From an uncultured Clostridia bacterium (GTDB lineage: Bacteria > Bacillota > Clostridia > Oscillospirales > Ruminococcaceae), in assembly GCA_947624375.1 (NCBI GenBank), contig CANQKD010000012.1, positions 1 to 64,000 on the forward strand: 64,000 bases of DNA. Reading direction: 5' to 3'. This document shows, one piece after another, positions 8,936 to 16,896 of the stretch. Each line of letters begins with the position of its first letter. Within the stretch, counting starts at the first letter, position 1. Below the pieces are notes generated by a model that worked only from the letters and a program-made list of their open reading frames with translations, had not been told where the DNA came from and searched no databases. A program made the translations under genes and the position numbers.

Positions 8936-9622
8936 CTACAGCTCCATGCCCGTGTGCTCTCTGTGGCTGAGGGTAACAGTCAGGTTGCCGTTGCGGCAGC
9001 GTATCTCATCAATAAGCTTCTTTTCGTTTTTTGCGTCCTTTAGTATTATGTTATATGTAAGCTCAAACATACTTCCCATGTTGGTGGTCTTCACCTTTTC
9101 AAGCTCGGGCTGCTTTACATACTTTTCAAAAATATCGTCAAATATCTCGGTAAAGTCAAGATCTTCGGGAATTATTATCTTCAGCTGCCTTGCCCCCTTG
9201 TCGTCCTCGCCGAAGCGTATAAACCCAAGTATCAGCAAAACTATGCTTATAACAGCCGTGGCAGCGACCGCAATGCCTATGTAACCCGTGCCCGTCGCCA
9301 GACCTATTGCCATCGCGCTGAAGATAGAAACTATCTCTTTTCCGTTGCCCGGCACCGAGCGAAAACGCACCAGGCTGAACGCACCCATTACCGATACTCC
9401 CACGCCTAAGTTGCCGTTTACCATCATTATAATAAGCTGCACAATAACGGGTATCAGTATAAGAGTTGTAAGTATGCTTTTAGATGAGTGCCCGTTCGTC
9501 ACTTTTGTCACCACCGCTATAACAACGCCCAGCAGCAGCGATACAGCCGTGCATATAAGCATCTGCTTGTCTGATATTGATGTCAGCACCGCCGTTGAAT
9601 TGTTAAAGATACTCTGAAACAT
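8936..9622 (-). CDS. DUF4956 family membrane protein
   Basis: Integral membrane protein of 228 residues. Hydrophobic segments lie at about residues 22-40, 50-68 and 102-138, with the conserved block GVSVMGAFSLVRFRSVPGNGKEI typical of DUF4956. A soluble C-terminal domain of about 90 residues follows (LKIIIPEDLDFTEIFDDIF...). ATG 9622 follows GGGGG by 7 bases. Its position between a VTC-domain gene and a carbohydrate-binding lipoprotein is a recurring arrangement in Ruminococcus and relatives. The biochemical function of the family is unknown to me; a part in making or exporting a surface polymer is only a guess from the neighbours. Confidence 0.88.
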   Translation of the reverse strand: MFQSIFNNSTAVLTSISDKQMLICTAVSLLLGVVIAVVTKVTNGHSSKSILTTLILIPVIVQLIIMMVNGNLGVGVSVMGAFSLVRFRSVPGNGKEIVSIFSAMAIGLATGTGYIGIAVAATAVISIVLLILGFIRFGEDDKGARQLKIIIPEDLDFTEIFDDIFEKYVKQPELEKVKTTNMGSMFELTYNIILKDAKNEKKLIDEIRCRNGNLTVTLSHREHTGMEL

Positions 9623-9640
9623 ACTTTTGCCCCCTATGGT

Positions 9641-10354
9641 TTACTTTATGTCAGCGGTCTGTTTCGCCGCTTGCATTTTATAAAAAGTTCCGTACTTTGA
9701 AAAAGATGTCGGGTATATGCCGTTTTCACTCAGAAGATCGCACAGCCACACAGGCATTGCGGTAATGGTCTTTACCTCCATTATGGCGTTTCCCTGCGGT
9801 ATTATGCATATGCCGTCATCGCCGTCCTGAAGTGTGAGCCGATCGCCGCGGCAGCGAACGTTAAGGTCAAACGTCACACGGAATTCGCCGTCTTCAATGC
9901 CGTAATATGCCAGCCTGTCGTAGCACACCAGCGCCGCAGGCACGGGCTTGTAAAAGCTCACGAACCACTTTATCTCCTCGCCTATCTGGCTGTCAGAGGG
10001 CAGCTCACCGCCGCACAATAAATATTCCCTCGCCTGAGAGTACGTCACTGCCACCCTGCGCTTGTATACCACTCCATCATACTTTCTTTTAAGCTCTATA
10101 AAAACGTTGTCGCTATCTGTAACGCTTTTGCCGTAGCACCTCAGCCGCAGTTTTTCTTTGAATACCGGCTTGTCTACCGAGCGCCGCACCAGGTCGTTGT
10201 TTTCTGTATCGAAGTATATGCTGCATATCGTGCTCAGTCCGTAGCTGTCCAGAAGCATATGACCCTCCAGAGCTTTCTGTACCATGTCAAACTGCTCTTT
10301 AGTAAGCATATATTTCTTTTCATAGCGCTTGAAAACGCCAAGCGGCTTTGCCAT
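9641..10354 (-). CDS. VTC-domain (polyphosphate polymerase-like) protein
   Basis: Soluble protein of 237 residues carrying a VTC domain, the catalytic fold of yeast polyphosphate polymerase. Visible motifs: FKRYEKKYML at the start, ICSIYFDTENNDLVRRS, KLRLRCYGK and FIELKRKYDGVVYKRR, which supply the charged residues of the tunnel in this family, plus YDRLAYY and FRVTFDLNVRCR. ATG 10354 follows AGAGGTGG. It is the first gene of a three-gene operon and is divergent from tatD. Whether it makes polyphosphate or acts on another nucleotide-linked substrate cannot be told from the sequence. Confidence 0.88.
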   Translation of the reverse strand: MAKPLGVFKRYEKKYMLTKEQFDMVQKALEGHMLLDSYGLSTICSIYFDTENNDLVRRSVDKPVFKEKLRLRCYGKSVTDSDNVFIELKRKYDGVVYKRRVAVTYSQAREYLLCGGELPSDSQIGEEIKWFVSFYKPVPAALVCYDRLAYYGIEDGEFRVTFDLNVRCRGDRLTLQDGDDGICIIPQGNAIMEVKTITAMPVWLCDLLSENGIYPTSFSKYGTFYKMQAAKQTADIK

Positions 10355-10372
10355 TTTTCCACCTCTTTTTTA

Positions 10373-10401
10373 TTGACATAAACTTTAGTTTGTGTTACAA
10401 T
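10373..10401 (+). promoter_or_regulatory. Sigma-A promoter of tatD
   Basis: TTGACA (10373-10378) and TACAAT (10396-10401) are 17 bases apart and 21 bases before the tatD start codon. This gives a short leader with AAAGGAGG. Confidence 0.85.
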
Positions 10402-10422
10402 CGTATCAAAGGAGGTCTACCC

Positions 10423-11223
10423 ATGATACAACAGACTTTATATAATAACATATTCGATTCCCACAGCCATTACGACGGTTATTCTTTTGACTGCGACCGC
10501 GACACGCTTCTTACAGAGATGTTCTCCTCCTGCGTGAGCGGCATAATACACTGCGCCACCGATCTGCCCTCCTGCGAGTATGGCATTGAGTACAGCGCAA
10601 AATATCCGCGCTATTATACTGCCATAGGCATTCACCCCGAGCATATATACGATATGCCCGATGACTATATACAAAGGCTTGAAGAAATGCTGCCGCGCAG
10701 TGAAAAGATAGTCGCCGTCGGTGAGATAGGTCTTGACTATCACTATGACGATAACGATCGGGAAAAGCAGCTGGAGCTCTTTACATCGCAGCTTGAATTT
10801 GCCGCCAAACACCGCCTGCCCGTTATCATACACAGCCGCGATGCCACCGAAGACACCATGAAGCTTCTGCGAAAATTTCGCCCCACAGGCGTGCTGCACT
10901 GTTTTTCGGGCTCGTATGAAACGGCGTGCGAGGTAATTTCGCTGGGTATGTATATAGGCTTTACCGGCGCGCTTACTTTCAAGAACAACAAAAAGGCTTC
11001 GCGCGCGCTTGAGGCAGTGCCGATGGACAGGCTGCTTCTTGAGACCGACTGCCCCTATATGGCGCCCGAGGGCTACCGCGGTCAGCGCAGTGAAAGCGCC
11101 ATGATATACCGTGTTGCGCAAAAGGTCGCCGAGGTAAAGGGTGTTGATGCGCAGTCTGTGCTGGACATCACAGCGGAGAACGCAAAACGTCTTTTCCGGA
11201 TACCGGGCACACCGACCGACTGA
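10423..11223 (+). CDS. tatD: TatD family metal-dependent hydrolase
   Basis: TIM-barrel metallo-hydrolase of 266 residues, probably a 3'-5' DNase or RNase of the TatD family. Metal-binding motifs appear in the usual order: DSHSHYD near the N-terminus, VGEIGLDYH, IHSRDA, LHCFSGS and LLLETDCPYMAPEG. The ATG at 10423 is preceded by AAAGGAGG with 7-base spacing; longer in-frame versions would begin inside or before the promoter. The gene stands alone, divergent from the VTC operon, and ends in a clear terminator at 11303-11332. Confidence 0.93.
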   Translation: MIQQTLYNNIFDSHSHYDGYSFDCDRDTLLTEMFSSCVSGIIHCATDLPSCEYGIEYSAKYPRYYTAIGIHPEHIYDMPDDYIQRLEEMLPRSEKIVAVGEIGLDYHYDDNDREKQLELFTSQLEFAAKHRLPVIIHSRDATEDTMKLLRKFRPTGVLHCFSGSYETACEVISLGMYIGFTGALTFKNNKKASRALEAVPMDRLLLETDCPYMAPEGYRGQRSESAMIYRVAQKVAEVKGVDAQSVLDITAENAKRLFRIPGTPTD

Positions 11224-11302
11224 TACCATTATATTCCGAAATTTTGATAAACTCGTGATAGCTTTCTGAAATCTTCGTGTGAATATTGTGTAAATACAAC
11301 TA

Positions 11303-11332
11303 CTGCGGCGCATCAAAACGCCGCAGCTTTTT
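11303..11332 (+). terminator. Intrinsic terminator of tatD
   Basis: A perfect 8-bp stem, CTGCGGCG with CGCCGCAG around an 8-base loop, is followed by CTTTTT. It lies 80 bases after the tatD stop and just before the first repeat copy. Confidence 0.85.
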
Positions 11333-11342
11333 GCATATATTG

Positions 11343-12000
11343 TGTTTATATTTGCGCTTACGCGCACCCTGCGGAGCTGTGCAACGCTCCACAATGCTCA
11401 AAACTTTAAATTCCTGTCAAGAAACTAAAAGTTTTCGGTCAAGCCTTTTTCAAAAGGCTTGCAGGGTGTGGGGCAGAGCCCCACAAAACACAACGTGCGC
11501 TCTGCAAGAGGTGAATTAGAAAACAGTTCGGTGAACTGTTTTCTAAGAGGGCAGCGGTCGCAAGCGACCGCGGGAAGAATTATTTCGCCCCCAAAATTAA
11601 AAGCGAAATAATTCTTCGAGCGTTCCCAACGGGAACGCTGCTCCTGCAAGAGAGAGCCTCTCCTTTGAGAAGCCATATCTCTTTTTTCTGCGCGCGCTTG
11701 CGTGCGCAATAACTTTGTAAAAAACTTGCACTTTACTTGTGAAGAAATTTTCGCATTGTACGGCGTTCCATAATGGAACGCGGAAAGAGAGCGTTGCGCT
11801 ACAACTAGGGGAGGCTCAGCTTTTAGAAGCAAGAATATTAGAAGCAAGAGGCAAGAAATTGCTTTTTACAGTTTAGCACAAATTTTTCAAAACGCTCGTC
11901 TTGCCTCTTGCCTCTAACTCTAAACCGCAGATATGGCAAACTGTCGCAAAGCCTTAAAAACAGCTTCTTACTTCTAACTTCTCACTTCTAACCTCTGATA
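11343..12000 (+). repeat. Composite noncoding repeat, copy A (right end missing)
   Basis: No credible gene here. The stretch holds repeat modules shared with 49816-50643 and 54257-54746. In order: a GCGCTTACGCGCA block (11343-11391); the end module with hairpins CAAGCCTTTT/AAAAGGCTTG and TGTGGGGC/GCCCCACA (11417-11501); a hairpin run beginning GTGAATT (11511-11640) with stems at 11518-11544, near 11555-11572 and near 11577-11614; a GGCGTTCC/GGAACGC hairpin (11762-11781) leading into GAGGCTCAGC; then a heptamer-rich module (11838-12000). The inverted right-hand end module present in the other two copies is absent. It occupies the gap between two convergent genes. Confidence 0.85.
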
Positions 12001-12002
12001 GG

Positions 12003-12058
12003 GAAGAATCCTCGCAGAGGATTCTTCGGCACTTGACCGACACTTGTGGCGGTCAAGT
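12003..12058 (-). terminator. Twin hairpins downstream of the P-type ATPase-like gene
   Basis: Two perfect inverted repeats follow the gene ending at 12062: ACTTGACCG/CGGTCAAGT (12031-12058) and an 11-bp stem GAAGAATCCTC/GAGGATTCTTC (12003-12027). Neither has a good U-tract, so termination is likely but not canonical. They adjoin repeat copy A and may belong to it. Confidence 0.5.
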
Positions 12059-12061
12059 ATG

Positions 12062-14431
12062 CTATACCCTCTTCATCTGCTGCAATAATAGCGTTACCGC
12101 CAGCCATATCAGGTTGTATACCAGCACAACAGTTGCCGAAAGCTGTCCCAGCGAACCTATTATCACCATAATAAGCGATATCAGCGCACCCAGCGCCGAG
12201 GCTGTCAGCTGAAGCATCATGCCCATTACCGCCATCGACTGTATGTTCTTCACACCGCATATCAGCATGGCTATCGAATGGAAGTGACCGCTGCATATAA
12301 GCGGAGAAGATATCCTCGGCACGTATGCCGTCTCTTTCGCGTATTCGCTGTGGAAACGGAACGGCACAAGCTTTAGTTTGGCAGTGTCAACATCAAACAG
12401 CTCCGACAAAAACTTTGTAGATATAAACGAATCTACCGTCCTTATAACCACCGTAACATTCTTGTCTGTAAGCTCTTGCAGCCACTTGCTCACCGTAAGG
12501 TTGGGGCTTACGCGAATAAAGAATATCGCCGCTACCACACCCGATATCGAAAGATATATCGGTATGTTGCCCTTTGAGTATTCTGACTCCTTCGCAAGCG
12601 TAGGCAGACCCTCTATCGAGTGGTTCTGCATAAGCTCCCTGTTGCCGAAAAGTATCCTCTTGTGCTCTATCCAGCCCGAGAGCCCCAGACCGTCTTCATA
12701 GATGTAGCTTTCTACAGGGTACAGCATCTCCGTCTTTCCGCGAAGCATTTTGTAGAATGTCGGCTTCATAATGCCTCCTGCCTGGCAGGAAAGGCTCGCA
12801 GCGTATAGTATGCAGTCTTCTATAAGAGTTGAAGACATAGCTTTCAGGTTTACCAGATCTACCATGCCGTCCGGGAACAGCTGCTCTGCATCTATAAGCA
12901 CCGAGTTGGTGTCGGAATATTCCTCAACACCCGAATAACCCAGCAGCACCGCGGAAGATTGCAAATACTTCTTTGAAGCCCTTGCAAGCGGCAGATTTAC
13001 AATAAGCATCAGCGCAAACGATGAACAAAGCGTTACAAGTCCGCACATCGCGCTCAGCGCCGTAACTATCTTTTCCGCTATGCCGGCATCGGAGCGATTG
13101 AGCAGCAGGCTTATCAGCGCCGCCGCAACACCTGCAATAGCCATTATCGGGGCTGCCTTTCTGCTGTACTCATCGGAAATATCCGAAGAATACGAATTTC
13201 TCAGAAAATCATCAACAAACTCCGTCTCACGCGTGGTAACAAGCTCCGCAAAGTCATCGAGCGTTCCCTTGGTGAATTTGTACGCAACATCGTCGTCTTC
13301 CACCTTTGCGAAAGCGTGCTTTTCAAACTCCCCTGCCGCAAAACGCAGATTCCTGTCCGCGCGGTTCACCATTGAAAGCTTGCCCAGCGTGTTGAACAGC
13401 ATGCCCAGAATAGCAGCCGCCGTGTATATGTGGTAGTTTCCCGTCTGTATAGATTCGGGCGCAAACAGATTTACAATGCCCGTAATTATCGTTACCACTA
13501 AGCCTATGGCTGCAATACTGTCGCAGTCGGCTTTGAAAGAGAACAGCTTTTTCAGTCCGCTGAATATCACCGTGTATGATACGAACGCCGAAATTATGCC
13601 CAGTATCGTCAGCGTGAACACAAAAGCCTCGGGGCTGTAGTTGCGGCTGAACATAGAAACTATCGGCAGCCCTAAGTCGTTCGCCACCGTCAGATATACA
13701 GAGAAAAGCGATGTGAACACCAGCACGCACAGTCTTACCACAATGTTGCTCTTCAGCTGCATTATGTCCGCCAGCACGTCCTGCGACTGCTCAAACGATG
13801 TAAATTCATCTATAGGCAATGCCTCTTTTGCCTCATTCGCCGCCGCACGGGTCTTCTGCTCCTCGTCGTTGCGGTCGTTGTCAAGCACAAAATTCTGTAC
13901 CTTTTCTTCGCGGCGCTTTTCAAGTATCTCCATTTTCTGCTCGTCGGTAAGGTCTTCACCCATTTCGATCTGCTCTGTTTTGGGTATTATCTTCCCCTCC
14001 AGATCCATATCGATATCCTTGACGCTTGCCCTGTTTACAGGCGGTATAGCGCCTGTAGGGGTGTAGCCTTCACCGCTCTTTTTCTCCATCACCATTCTCT
14101 CAATGACCGATGTGTTTATGCGGTTCTTTTTCTTGTCGGTGTTCTTCTTCGAATTATCAAACTTTACATCGTCAAGGCTCATTTCAACGGTCTCTTCTTC
14201 AGCGCCTTCATCGGCAGTCTCCATAGCAGCCTCAACAACGCTCTTTGGCGTGATCACCGCCGAGACCGCCTGTGCAGAATTGTCAGCCTCTGCCTCTGCC
14301 TTTTCAGCCTTTGCGCCGCTCAGTATGCTTTCAAGCTCAGCCTCGCTGCTTTCGGTATTCTTAGCAGCGCCGTTTGCCTTTTTCGCAGAATATTCCTGAA
14401 GAATATCATCAAGCGAAAATTTATCTGACAT
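12062..14431 (-). CDS. Degenerate P1B-type ATPase-like membrane protein
   Basis: 789-residue protein. Residues 1-225 are a charged, low-complexity cytoplasmic region; membrane segments follow at about 230-255, 270-292, 305-325, 335-350, 428-445 and 460-482, then a cytoplasmic domain (about 485-710) and terminal membrane segments to 780. The second half resembles heavy-metal P-type ATPases: NLPLARASKK (479-488) sits where CPC-ALGLATP normally lies; VLIDAEQLF (511-519) replaces the phosphorylation motif DKTGT; ILFGNRELMQNHSI (593-606) matches the nucleotide-binding-domain signature; YLSISGVVAAIFFI follows as in the family. The TGE and TGDN motifs are not seen. Pumping by the usual mechanism is therefore unlikely. 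ATG 14431 follows GGAAGGA; rlmB lies 26 bases upstream. The pseudoenzyme reading is inferred from motif alignment by eye. Confidence 0.7.
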   Translation of the reverse strand: MSDKFSLDDILQEYSAKKANGAAKNTESSEAELESILSGAKAEKAEAEADNSAQAVSAVITPKSVVEAAMETADEGAEEETVEMSLDDVKFDNSKKNTDKKKNRINTSVIERMVMEKKSGEGYTPTGAIPPVNRASVKDIDMDLEGKIIPKTEQIEMGEDLTDEQKMEILEKRREEKVQNFVLDNDRNDEEQKTRAAANEAKEALPIDEFTSFEQSQDVLADIMQLKSNIVVRLCVLVFTSLFSVYLTVANDLGLPIVSMFSRNYSPEAFVFTLTILGIISAFVSYTVIFSGLKKLFSFKADCDSIAAIGLVVTIITGIVNLFAPESIQTGNYHIYTAAAILGMLFNTLGKLSMVNRADRNLRFAAGEFEKHAFAKVEDDDVAYKFTKGTLDDFAELVTTRETEFVDDFLRNSYSSDISDEYSRKAAPIMAIAGVAAALISLLLNRSDAGIAEKIVTALSAMCGLVTLCSSFALMLIVNLPLARASKKYLQSSAVLLGYSGVEEYSDTNSVLIDAEQLFPDGMVDLVNLKAMSSTLIEDCILYAASLSCQAGGIMKPTFYKMLRGKTEMLYPVESYIYEDGLGLSGWIEHKRILFGNRELMQNHSIEGLPTLAKESEYSKGNIPIYLSISGVVAAIFFIRVSPNLTVSKWLQELTDKNVTVVIRTVDSFISTKFLSELFDVDTAKLKLVPFRFHSEYAKETAYVPRISSPLICSGHFHSIAMLICGVKNIQSMAVMGMMLQLTASALGALISLIMVIIGSLGQLSATVVLVYNLIWLAVTLLLQQMKRV

Positions 14432-14457
14432 ATCGGGTATCCTTCCCTTCCTGTAAT

Positions 14458-15225
14458 TTACTGTTTCATCGTCCTCTGACGCGCTATCTCGTACATAAAT
14501 ATACCTGCCGCCACAGATGCGTTGAGCGAATTTATCTTTCCTTTCATCGGCAGACTTACAATGCAGTCGCACTTTTCTTTCACAAGTCTGCCCATTCCAA
14601 ACCCTTCAGAGCCTATTACCAAGCCTATCGCGCCTTTAAGGTCTGCTTTTGTGTAGTCCTCGCCGCCGCCGTCAGTGCCGTATATCCACACGCCGCACTG
14701 TTTCAGTTTGTCAATAGCCGAGGGCAGATTTGCCACCCTTGCTACTGGCAGCCAGCTTGCCGCCCCTGCCGACGTCTTGTAAACTGTGGTGTCCAGCGAT
14801 GCGCTCCGCCTTTTCGGTATTATAACACCGTGTGCGCCTGCCGCCTCAGCCGTGCGTATTATAGCGCCCAGGTTGTGCGGGTCTTCTATCTCGTCGCATA
14901 TAATTATGAATGGGTCTTCTCCCTTTTGCTTTGCCTTTTCCAGTATGTCCTCAACCGTAACATACTCTGCACACGCCGCCGAGGCTATCACACCCTGATG
15001 CGCCGCGCCGCCGCACATAAACGAAAGCTTGTTTTCCTGCGTGTCCTTTACCGGTATGCCGCGTTCTTTTGCAAGCCTTATTATGTTCTTCACCGAGCCG
15101 CCGCAGGCAGGGTTCACATACAGCTTGTCTATCGCCATACCCGACTTTAGTGCCTCGGTAACGGCGTTTCTGCCTACGATAAGCTGCCTGTCATCGTGCG
15201 TGTTTTTAATGTTATCATTTGCCAT
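14458..15225 (-). CDS. rlmB: 23S rRNA 2'-O-ribose methyltransferase RlmB
   Basis: SpoU/TrmH-family SPOUT enzyme of 255 residues, expected to methylate the guanosine-2251 ribose of 23S rRNA. An N-terminal substrate-binding domain starts IVGRNAVTEALKSG. The catalytic knot motifs are DPHNLGAIIRTAEAAGAHGV, GLVIGSEGFGMGRLV and SLPMKGKINSLNASVAAGI. The ATG at 15225 has GGAG rather far upstream (14 bases). It is the first gene of a two-gene operon with the P-type ATPase-like gene and has its own promoter. Another SpoU target cannot be excluded. Confidence 0.92.
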   Translation of the reverse strand: MANDNIKNTHDDRQLIVGRNAVTEALKSGMAIDKLYVNPACGGSVKNIIRLAKERGIPVKDTQENKLSFMCGGAAHQGVIASAACAEYVTVEDILEKAKQKGEDPFIIICDEIEDPHNLGAIIRTAEAAGAHGVIIPKRRSASLDTTVYKTSAGAASWLPVARVANLPSAIDKLKQCGVWIYGTDGGGEDYTKADLKGAIGLVIGSEGFGMGRLVKEKCDCIVSLPMKGKINSLNASVAAGIFMYEIARQRTMKQ

Positions 15226-15264
15226 AAATATGCAGTTTGCTCCATTTTAAAATATACACTTTTA

Positions 15265-15293
15265 ATTATAGCACATCTGCCGTCGAATTACAA
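15265..15293 (-). promoter_or_regulatory. Sigma-A promoter of rlmB
   Basis: Minus-strand TTGTAA (15293-15288), 17-base spacer and perfect TATAAT (15270-15265). Placed about 40 bases before the rlmB start. Confidence 0.85.
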
Positions 15294-15313
15294 GTGCAAA
15301 CGGCGAATTTTTT

Positions 15314-16120
15314 CTATTTTCCCGTGCGTATGTAGTGAAACAGATACTGCTGCGCTATGCCCTCTATACCCTCGCAGCACTCCGGCAGCCCCAGCGGATA
15401 CCACATCTCAAGCACCCTCTTTATCCACACATCAACGGGAAAAGCCTCCGTCCTGTGCACACCGTAAAGCAGCGCGCACTGCGCAACCTTGGGCCCCACA
15501 CCGCAAATTTTCATAAGATCTTTCTGCGCACACTCTATCGGCTCTCTCTTTATTTTTTCAAGATCCACCTCACCGCTGCGCAGCTTCTTCGCCGCATCTA
15601 TTATGTACTTTGCGCGAAAGCCTGCCCTTAAAAACGCAAGGTCTTCGGGGCTGAGGTCTGCAAGCCTTTCATACGGCGGAAATCCCCCGAAATGCTCACA
15701 CAGCCTGCCTATTATGCCCTTTATCCGCGGTATGTTGTTGTTCTGCGATATTATAAAAGAGCACAGCGCCTCCCAGCTGTCCTGCCTTAGAAGCCTTATG
15801 CCGCCTGCGTATCCACACGCCTTTGCCATAGTGCAGTCTTCTGAGAGCTGTCTTTTTATCTCTCCGTAGTCTGTAGCCAGATCAAAATATTCATACCAAA
15901 CGCTCCTGAATGTCTCCTCATCGGTATCTTTCAGACGAAAAACACCCTCGCCCTCCTGCGATATGGTAAGCGGCACGTTAAGGTATGCCCCCACGTATGT
16001 CACATTCTTTTGTGTATTATCCCTCTGCCAGCGAAAAGCCTGTCCGCAGTCAAGCGTTTCGTCTAAATCAAAGTCCTGCTGATAAAGCAGTATGTCACGT
16101 CCGTCTTTTTTGTATTCCAA
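15314..16120 (-). CDS. ogg: 8-oxoguanine DNA glycosylase (OGG1-type)
   Basis: Base-excision repair enzyme of 268 residues that removes 8-oxoguanine. The N-terminal OGG domain has DETLDCGQAFRW; the helix-hairpin-helix region reads LMKICGVGPKVAQCALLYG with the catalytic lysine, followed by AFPVDVWIKR with the catalytic aspartate; FIISQNNNIPRIKGII is also typical. I place the start at TTG 16120 because AAGGAGG lies 8 bases upstream. The in-frame ATG at 16150 falls almost on the predicted transcription start and so cannot have a ribosome site. Single gene with a divergent promoter shared with the DUF6062 gene. Confidence 0.92.
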   Translation of the reverse strand: MEYKKDGRDILLYQQDFDLDETLDCGQAFRWQRDNTQKNVTYVGAYLNVPLTISQEGEGVFRLKDTDEETFRSVWYEYFDLATDYGEIKRQLSEDCTMAKACGYAGGIRLLRQDSWEALCSFIISQNNNIPRIKGIIGRLCEHFGGFPPYERLADLSPEDLAFLRAGFRAKYIIDAAKKLRSGEVDLEKIKREPIECAQKDLMKICGVGPKVAQCALLYGVHRTEAFPVDVWIKRVLEMWYPLGLPECCEGIEGIAQQYLFHYIRTGK

Positions 16121-16134
16121 AATGCGTGCCCTCC

Positions 16135-16163
16135 TTGACTTTTTTGTCATATTACATTATACT
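16135..16163 (+). promoter_or_regulatory. Sigma-A promoter of the DUF6062 gene
   Basis: TTGACT (16135-16140), 17-base spacer, TATACT (16158-16163). The -10 box overlaps the -10 box of the opposite-strand glycosylase promoter by four bases, so the two cannot be opened by two polymerases at once. Confidence 0.75.
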
Positions 16164-16184
16164 TGTTTTAACGGCAAATTGCAA
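16156..16184 (-). promoter_or_regulatory. Sigma-A promoter of the ogg gene
   Basis: Minus-strand TTGCAA (16184-16179), 17-base spacer, perfect TATAAT (16161-16156). Predicted initiation near 16150 gives a leader of about 30 bases ahead of the TTG start. Confidence 0.8.
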
Positions 16185-16212
16185 CATAAAATATTCTGAA
16201 AGGAAGATAACT

Positions 16213-16896
16213 ATGCGAGAGAGCATTCTTACAATACCTATAAACGAGGTCTTCGAGCCCAAATGCGGCTGCCCCATCTGCTCCATGCGCGATACTTTAG
16301 AGCAGCGCTGCGTTGAGTACATAATGGGCGCGGCTATGATGGAGCCCGATGTGCGCATCGAGACCAACGCGCAGGGCTTTTGCCATACCCATTTTGAGCA
16401 GATGAAAAAGTGCAAGAACCGCCTGTCTTTAGCGCTTATGCTGTCAACGCACCTGAAAAAGCTGGAGTTTGACACCTTTGAGCACAAGCCGCTTTTCGCA
16501 GGCAAAAACGCCAAGCAGCGCAAAATATCGCAGATAAACGAGTCTTGCTTCGTTTGCTCCAAGATAGACTGGGGCATGGAGCGTTTTATGGTAACGCTTT
16601 TTGAGATGTATTCAAAAGACTCATCTTTCCGCACGCTGTTTTCTCAGCAGGAGTATATCTGCCTGCCCCACTTTCAGCTGCTTTGCTCTCTCAGCGCCGA
16701 AAAGCTGGATAGACCCACCGCCAAGCAGTTTGAAAAGGAGTGCGAAACGCTTGTGCGAAACTACCTGCACACCCTGTGCGAGGACGTTGCTCACTACTGC
16801 GATATGTACGACTACCGCAACACCGGCAAAGATGCCGACTGGGGCAATTCCAAAGACAGCATAGAGCGTGCTATCAAGTTTCTCACCACAAGATAA
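16213..16896 (+). CDS. DUF6062 family cysteine-rich protein
   Basis: Soluble protein of 227 residues with two paired-cysteine sites. CGCPICSM sits near residue 18, followed by the conserved E..CVEY.MG..MMEPDVRIETN..GFCHTHF block, and CFVCSKI lies near residue 116; GFCHTH and CLPHF may add His/Cys ligands. This pattern fits DUF6062, a Firmicutes family of unknown function, and suggests metal binding. ATG 16213 follows AAAGGAAG. It is monocistronic, divergent from ogg with overlapping promoters. No function is claimed. Confidence 0.8.
   Translation: MRESILTIPINEVFEPKCGCPICSMRDTLEQRCVEYIMGAAMMEPDVRIETNAQGFCHTHFEQMKKCKNRLSLALMLSTHLKKLEFDTFEHKPLFAGKNAKQRKISQINESCFVCSKIDWGMERFMVTLFEMYSKDSSFRTLFSQQEYICLPHFQLLCSLSAEKLDRPTAKQFEKECETLVRNYLHTLCEDVAHYCDMYDYRNTGKDADWGNSKDSIERAIKFLTTR

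Noticed and set aside
11425-11847. A 140-residue open frame within repeat copy A on the minus strand
   Set aside because: The same modules in the other two copies do not keep this frame, and the region is made of hairpins.
11838-12000. CRISPR array
   Set aside because: The repeat unit is 7 bases with no spacers, and no cas genes are in the window.
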